Assembly: GCA_011033025.1 (NCBI GenBank) | Contig: WFMF01000088.1 | Location: forward strand, 62,001 to 126,000 | DNA: 64,000 nucleotides | Direction: 5' to 3' | Origin: Beroe forskalii | Taxonomy: Eukaryota; Ctenophora; Nuda; Beroida; Beroidae | Part shown: piece by piece, positions 57,470 through 64,000 of the stretch | Position numbering within the stretch: position 1 is the first letter of the stretch | How the letters are laid out: the number at the start of each line of letters is the position of its first letter | Made by a program: the position numbers and the translations under genes | The notes under the pieces: generated by a model | Database searches by the model: none | Seen by the model: only the letters and a program-made list of their open reading frames with translations | Told to the model about the DNA's origin: nothing

Positions 57470-60400
57470 TTACAATAAACTAGATTGAAATTCCCATCAA
57501 ATGGCTGTTCATATTGTGAATGAAAATTAGGCAATTGGTGCCTCAAGCAATCACATCAAGTGGTACAAAAAATTTGGTTCAGTTTTCAGTGAAAACTTAC
57601 AATTATGAACTAAATTGAAAATAAATAGATACCTGTTCATAGAGTGGAAGAATAAAGTGGAAAATATTTTTGCTATTTTTCCCAAATAAAGACAAAGGCT
57701 AGAGATGAAATCTTCTGTGAAACTTGTCAGTGAAATCTTACAAAAATCCTAGATTGAAATTGACATAAATACCTGTTCATACCAGTTACTCAGTTAAGTT
57801 TTGCCTGACAAAAGGGTTGCCTGAGCAAAGTTTTGCCTGATATCAATCTGCACCAAAATCTAGGTGAAATTTTCAATGAAAACTAATACTGTGCTATAAG
57901 AAAAAAATGTAAATAGCATAGATAGATGTTCATACTGTGGAGTAAAAGTGGGCAATTTGTCTTCCATAATAGACATTAGTGGACAACAAAAACTTGATGA
58001 AATATTCCAAAATTATTAGATTGAAAATGACATGAATACATTTTCATAATGGTCATGAAATTTGGGCATTGTTTTGCCTAAAATAGACACATCAATTGGT
58101 ACTGAAATTGTGCTGAAACTGTCAGTGAAAACTTACAAAAAAAGATTAAAATCATGAATGCATGATCATATAAAGGGGGGGGGGGGTTTATAAGTGGAAA
58201 CTATTTTGCTTCAAATATACAACAAAAGTAAGATTAAATTTTGAATTTTAATTTGAATAACAAGTTTACAGTACAATGACAATGCATATATTTCCTCTAG
58301 TTTATATGATCAGTGAAAAAATATACAATAAACAAAATTGAAAATCAAGTAAACACATGTCCATTTGGTGGGTAGAAATAGAATAGAAATGTACATACAA
58401 AGCTAAGTTACAGAGCAGTAACGTCAGACTTATAAACATAGGATATTCATAAAAATATATATTAAGATCTAAACTAACTAACAAGAAATGAAAAATACAA
58501 GACCTGTCTAAGATAAATTGTTCCCATTCAATGAGCGATTCAAAGAAAAACTAGTGACTAAATTCCAAGTGACAATCTAACTCTACGATGAAATGGAAAA
58601 ATCAGAACTAACCACTAAGTAAGGTTCACTTCTAAAGGTCGACTTATGGAAACTGGTGCCTAAAATGTAACTATAGAGATCTAGCTCTACGAAAATACCA
58701 GGATCTGTTCACAATTTCTTCACCACAGTACACCTACAAAGGCGAATCATGAATTCTACTACCTAAGATCTAACCAAAATACTAACTCTATGATGAGATG
58801 AAAAAAAGGAAGGTCTGTAATAGATTAATGCCCACAAAATAATGGTGATTCGTGAATTCCACTGTAAAAACTACCTAAAAACAATTTTCTACGATACGAT
58901 GAAATGAAGATATCAAGATTTTTCCACAAAGATCATAAATTCTAGTGGCTAAAGTCTAACTGAGATTCTAACTCACGATTAAATGAAATTCTAACTATGA
59001 AATGAATAATCGAAATAAGTCTTTGCTTATAGTATTGGAGATTGTGATAGTTGCCCGTCACTGGTGAAGGAGGTGGTCGAGTTTGGATGATCTTGATCCT
59101 TTGATCCTGTCTTCTCCTCCTTAGGAAACCGCTCATCAAAGATTCTCTTGACAAATCTGGCAAAGTGTCTGGGTATATCATAATAGAGACCAATATTTTG
59201 AATTAAATTGAATTGATAGAAAAAAACTGGAAGAAATTGTCTGTAAAACTTGTCAAGGGATACTTACAATAAACTTGAGTACCTATAATTGACCTAAAAT
59301 AACTGTTCAAATCAGGCATGAAAATTCAGCAATATTCTGCCTCAAAAGTACATATCAAGTGGCACCAACAACTTTCAGTGAAAACTTACAATATAATACT
59401 GTATACTAATAATATACTAGATTGAAAAGAGCATAAATACATGTTCATATTGGGGAGTATAAAGTGGGCAATATTTTGCTACTTTGCCTCTAAGAACTAG
59501 ATGAAATTATCTGTAAAACTTGTTAGTGAAAACTTAAAATGGACTAGATTGAACTTGACAGAAAATATCAGGTCATATTGCTTAATTGGGCATGGAAATT
59601 AGGCAATGTTTGCTTCAATCAGACATGCATCATAAGCAGCACCAAAGTCTTTTTAAAATTTTCAGTGAAAACTTACCATAAAATAGATTAAAAATACCTG
59701 TTTATATTAGACATCAGAATTGGGCAATTGCCATGAATATTATTTTATTAAGTGGCACCAAAACTAATTTAGTTCTGTGAAAACGTCCGGCAAAACGACC
59801 ATGAAAATCCAAAAAACAGTTCGCCGTTTGGTATTTTATCATGTCGGCGACCCCTATTCCGATTACGTCCAATTGACATTTTTTGGGCTGGAGCCTCATT
59901 GTTAGGTTTGTCGGGGGATGGGTACAATAAACTTGACAACCTAGGGTTATGGTAAAATAACTTCAATTTCAAATAGGGCATGAAAATTCGGCAATATGGG
60001 GCCTCAAAAGTTTCATGGGTTTTGTTTAAAACAACTTTCAGTGAACCCCAAACAAACCCTTGGGGTATACTTAACCCATTGCCTAGATTGAACATTGTGT
60101 TCGGGTTGGATAAAGTTCGCGGCAATTATAAAAACCTTCAATTTGCTACTAATGCCCTAAGAACTAACCCAAATTATTGTTTAAAATTGTTAGTGAAAGT
60201 TTGAAATGGAAAAATTGAACCCAAAAAATATCAGACCTATATAATGGGCATCAAAATTGGGCAATGTTTAAGTTTCAAACTTACATGCATCATAAGCGAA
60301 CCAAAGTCTTTTTTAAAATTTTAGTGAAAACTTACCAATCCCTAGATTAAAAAATACCTGTTTATGTTCGACAACATTAATTGGGCAATTGCCATGTCGA

Positions 60401-60620
60401 AAATCGCCGATTAAATGCGTTAAACTTGGCATTGAATAAAGTAACCTAGATAGAAAACTTAAAACTAAATTGAACTTATATACAATCGCCGAAAGCAGAA
60501 CAATGATTTCGATATTTTTGAAATTAATCCTTGTTGGAATAAATCTAGATCGCAAAAATTGTATAGTAAAATACTTGGCATTGAATAGCGCAGTAAACTA
60601 GATAGAAATTGACATGCGGC
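57470..60620. repeat. Degenerate tandem repeat, period about 120-160 bp
   Basis: The motif GTGAAAACTTACAATAAACTAGATTGAAATTGACATAAATACCTGTTCAT, in many variants, recurs near 57470, 57595, 57730, 58130, 59265, 59385, 59530, 59670 and 60330, accompanied by GGCAATTTTGCCTC and CACATCAAGTGGCACCAAA. It continues after the 60624-61412 element to about 61700. It is an old satellite-like array. No gene was recognised in it apart from the weak candidate at 59027-59168. Confidence 0.65.
59027..59168 (-). CDS. Possible terminal exon, unknown protein
   Basis: After the acceptor ATATACCCAG the frame reads HFARFVKRIFDERFPKEEKT then SFTSDGQLSQSPIL and stops at TAA 59029-59027. The charged, serine-rich tail looks like a real C-terminus. 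No upstream exon was identified with confidence; the start-like exon at 63825-63863 is a possible but unproven partner. Confidence 0.3.
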
Positions 60621-60623
60621 GAA

Positions 60624-61412
60624 GGTCAAAAAGTGTCACAAGGGTTGTTAATTTTGTCCAATGGATCCATTCATGGATCTATCTTGTCCAATGTACATGT
60701 CCAATGGATTTCCATTGGACATCCATTGAACATGATGTCCATCAGTAAAATTTTCCAATGGTGTTCAATGGATCCAATGGATCCATTTTTGATGTTCAAT
60801 AGACATGTTTAATGGATCCAATGGATATTTAATGGATCAATCTGAGTGGATCCATGGTGGACACAATCACCAAACATGGTTTAGTAGATGGACCTCAGTC
60901 TGGTATTATTTTGTTCAATGGACCAATTGTGTCCATTGGATTCAATGGATCCATTGTGTCCATTGAACACCATTGAACATGCCCATTGGATCCATTGGAT
61001 GCATTGCACATTGTCCAATGGATCCATTGTAATCCAATGGACGAAATTAATCCATTGGATCAATGGAAACAGTGTGCAATGGACATGTCCAATGGTGTTC
61101 TATGGACACATTGGATTCAATGGACACAATGGATCCATTGAACAAAAATACCAGACTGATGTCCATCTACCAAACCATGTTTGGTGATTGTGTCCATTGG
61201 ATCCACTCAAATGGATCCATTGAACATCCATTGGATCCATTGTACATGTCCATTGAACATCAAAATGGATCCAATGGATCCATTGACCATTGACAATTTT
61301 ACTGATGGACATCATGTTCAATAGATGTCCACTGGATGTCCAATGGAAGTCCATTGGACATGATGAATCCACTGGATCCATTGGACAAAATTCACAATAT
61401 GACACTTTTACC
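60624..61412. mobile_element. Foldback element of CAATGGATC repeats
   Basis: The ends GGTCAAAAAGTGTC at 60624 and the inverse of GGTAAAAGTGTC ending at 61412 are followed inwards by AATTTTGTCCAATGGATCCA on both sides. GAA borders each end (60621-60623 and 61413-61415), a possible 3-bp duplication. The interior is a palindrome of CCAATGGATCCATTGGAC-type 9-10 bp repeats. Its frames (NGSIEHPLDP type) are artefacts. It inserted into the degenerate tandem repeat. Confidence 0.8.
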
Positions 61413-63100
61413 GAAAATTAGTCAATTGGTGCCTCAAATAGACACATCAAGTGGCACCAAAATCTAAAATTTTCATTGTAATAACCAGCCCTAAATGCAT
61501 GTCACATTGTAAAGTATAGAATGAAAATTATTCTGCCTTAAATAGACGAAGAAACAAGATGAAATTCACAGTAAAACTTGCCAGTACAAAACAATAGATA
61601 AATGGAAATCATTTCGCCTCAAATATAGAAAATGAAACAAGATGAAATTTTCAGTAAGTAAATGTCAGTAAAAACATTAGATAAACATGGAATACATGCT
61701 CACATTGAGAAGAAAAAAGTGGGCTATGTTTAGCTCATACTGTGACTAGGGTAAGTGGAAACATGTACCACAAAGCTGCATGAGTTGACACCAGGAGTTG
61801 ACAGATGTGACTTACATAGAAACTAGAAATTCGAGATCAAAAAATGGACAAAATTTGGTCTTAAATGAGACAAACTATCTAAAATGACACCCAGATGTAG
61901 CCAAATTTACACCAGGGATCGGAATCCTGTATGGGATACAGAGCAGCCCAAAACTATATATTATACAAAATACAGATTACCAGAATACCAGATTAAAAAT
62001 TGAAATAAAAATGAATTCTTATCATGGAGAATAAGGCTTCTGGATGTGAAGAAGAATCGTATTGCATTTGCATTTGGCATTGCAAAGTAACATGGGCTTG
62101 CAAATAGTTATGAACATTTTGAAAGAACATCAAATTACACATTTTAGCATCAAATGATTGATTGTTGAAGCATAAGATTGTTGAAATTTTTCCACAAACA
62201 CTACTAGAATCAATCAAGCTGCAACATCAAAAACTTCCGAGAAAATTGTAAATGCAACTAGGCCTGGTTAGGGCAAAGATAACCTTATCTTTAGGGATAA
62301 TCAAAAAATGTGTGATTTAAAATTTTTTGAACCAAAATTGCTATTGTTATCGATATTCAATGTCCAATCCCCTTTCTATCTAAACTTTAATCTTTTGAAA
62401 TTGATATTCAGTATTTATCCTATTTAGTATTTTTGTCATACATCTATACACCTTTACAGAGAATTGGACTACTTTATTAATTTGCAAAGGTAGAAGAGTT
62501 ACCTACAAGAGGATATTTTATTTCCCTGGGAATATAAGTTTTGTGATTTGTGGGATTCTGTCAAAGCACTAAGCAGCCCCAATAATAGACTCCACTATAT
62601 CAACCCAGATATTATAAAGGAGCAATCCGGGCACTTTCCAGAAATTACAGTAGTTGTATTGCAAAACTTGACCTGATATACACATATTCTATTTCTCACC
62701 CTACCAGACCACGATCTCTGCCAACCCTCTCATTTGCCTTTTTGTATACAAAAAAGGCGATTGGGGAGGGAAAAAATAAAGGACCCACATGGTGGACTCT
62801 GCAAGTGGACCAAAGTCTGCTGGTGGAGTCCACTGGTGAAGTCTACTTACTCCACAGTGGACTTAACTCCATGAAGATTTTAATCTGCTGAGTATAAGTA
62901 ACCTTTAATTAACCTGCTGAGTATAAGTAACCTTTAAAGTAGTGTTTCATAAAGTTCAGCTATGATCAGCAGCAGACTGTTTTGGTGGACTTATTGCATA
63001 GCTGTTGGACTGTCAACCAGTATAAGGCAGACTGCAAACAAACCTGCAGCATAGGGGGGGGGGGTTTCACTGTCCCAATTGTCACAAACTCAAGAAAAAG
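61413..63100. other. Repeat remnants and gene-free DNA
   Basis: The tandem array fades out by about 61700. A minus-strand frame at 61993-62217 (LIDSSSVCGKISTILCFNNQ...) follows an acceptor-like TTGATGTTGCAG but has no motif and ends in poly-aromatic codons. A GTGGACTCC-type remnant of the 54-56 kb family lies at 62788-62870. Confidence 0.4.
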
Positions 63101-63104
63101 TGGA

Positions 63105-63370
63105 TTGGGACAGGGAGAAATGGGATATTTGGGACAAATGGGACAGAGAAAAAAAGAAGAAATTGGACTCAAAAAAGTGAATGCGGACTGGGACAATTGG
63201 GAAATTTGGGACAAATGGGACAATTGGGACAAATGCTACAGAGAAAATGGAACAAATGGGACTAAAAAAAGTGAATGTGGACTGGGACAATTGAGACAGA
63301 GAAAATGGAACAAATGGGACTCAAAAAAGTGAATGCGGACTGGGACATTTGGGACAAAAATGACAGACAA
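63105..63370. repeat. 9-bp GGGACAAAT minisatellite
   Basis: Tandem GGGACAATT, GGGACAAAT and GGGAAATTT units are mixed with three copies of AAAAAAGTGAATGCGGACT. One orientation only. It produces frames on both strands that are not genes. Confidence 0.75.
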
Positions 63371-63824
63371 CTGGGAATCAAATGATTGTGTTTTTGAGTG
63401 GCCATTTAGTGTTTCTGTCTTACATCCTGTTAACAGGACATAGTATATAATAACATTAATCGAGGCTAATCGAGGTCGTGTTTTTTTTCAGAAAAGTTAT
63501 CATGTTAAGACTGTAAATCTGTAAAACACCGTGTAAACGACTCAAAACGACCAATCCTACACACTTGCCACAGAAATGAAACAAGTGTGGTAGTGAGTAA
63601 TGAAGCATGCGATGTGAGATGGTTTCCATGTGTTTTAGGCGTTTGGATGCGCACGCAACGCACAAAAGTCACGTGATAATTACTGACTACCTCACGTTTC
63701 CAGGAAGTGGTCATTTTTACATACGCATGGTTTGTTTTTATAGAAATCCACATTTTTGAAGGTAGAGATTTGAAACTTTAGGAATCACAAGTTAGATAAA
63801 TTTCAGAGCGCCCATTGATCTTAC
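63371..63824. other. Gene-free stretch
   Basis: No exon or repeat recognised. Confidence 0.4.
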
Positions 63825-63863
63825 TTTTTCAATATCATGTTCCTGAGCTTCACAGTCGTCCAT
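63825..63863 (-). CDS. Possible start exon, unknown gene
   Basis: The ATG at 63863 opens MDDCEAQEHDIEK and meets a donor GAAAAA|GTAAGA in phase 0. The acidic N-terminus is plausible, but 13 codons are too few to identify a family, and the next exon was not found. Confidence 0.3.
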
Positions 63864-64000
63864 GGAAAAGCCACAATTGAAAAAACTTGTTTCCTGTTGC
63901 GAGCTGTTTCAGTACATTACTTCTGACCTACTGGGAGTATTTATATGATCGTTTCACCATCAGAATCCTTCAACTGTGCTCTATTGAATGGTCATGGCCC

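Noticed and set aside
60609-61405. Frames with NGSIEHPLDPL-type repeats
   Set aside because: Direct products of the CAATGGATC repeats.
62788-62870. GTGGACTCC-type sequence as a separate new element
   Set aside because: It is a short degenerate remnant resembling the 54-56 kb palindrome repeats, with no recognisable ends.

Overview
The window is eukaryotic, and animal. Genes are split into short exons of 48 to 336 bp with GT-AG junctions, introns reach several kb, a perfect (CA)n microsatellite is present, and DNA transposons and foldback elements cover a large share of the sequence. Base composition is AT-rich with GC-rich islands inside repeats. The gene content (an UNC93-family membrane protein, an immunoglobulin-type secreted or membrane protein, a small four-span membrane protein and a Merlin transposase) fits an aquatic invertebrate. 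A sponge or another early-branching animal is my guess, at low confidence.

Layout. Positions 1-6200 hold nested repeats: a MITE, two small palindromes, a 1.9 kb foldback element built of 21-bp repeats with an 8-bp target duplication, and a 219-bp CA array. From 34937 down to 7264 on the minus strand lies one UNC93A-like gene. Its two 5-prime exons (34.9 and 34.5 kb) and four 3-prime exons (9.4 to 7.3 kb) are single copy. The middle four exons (E3-E6) exist twice because about 10 kb is tandemly duplicated (unit A 10291-19911, unit B 19912-30579). The block is 646 nt, not a multiple of three, so only one block can be used per mRNA. The two units differ by at least five transposon presence/absence events. 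One is a complete Merlin element (11878-13972) sitting 12 nt from the exon 4 acceptor in unit A.

Divergent from UNC93, 35346-37103 on the plus strand encodes a 143-residue four-span membrane protein in four exons. At 40555-38852 on the minus strand is an Ig-type gene: a signal-peptide exon followed by phase 1-1 extracellular exons and either a membrane-spanning tail or further exons.

Positions 37597-38037 and 41.4-45.9 kb hold further foldback elements, including a second, nested copy of the 21-bp family and a Merlin relic. Positions 48.2-49.7 kb are a 174-bp satellite. Positions 50.8-52.7 kb hold a degenerate direct duplication. Weak exon candidates lie at 53.5-53.9, 59.0 and 63.8 kb. Positions 54382-56505 form a 2.1 kb palindrome whose arms carry mirrored promoter-like modules facing a 61-bp repeat core. 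Positions 56.6-61.7 kb are a TTAA-flanked MITE, a telomere-repeat-cored palindrome, a degenerate tandem repeat of about 140 bp and a CAATGGATC foldback element.

Recurring theme: many non-autonomous elements here are palindromes whose arms are short tandem repeats, several with a 10-11 bp period (21, 11 and 11 bp units), close to one turn of B-DNA. All protein calls come from reading conserved residues by eye; no database search was possible.
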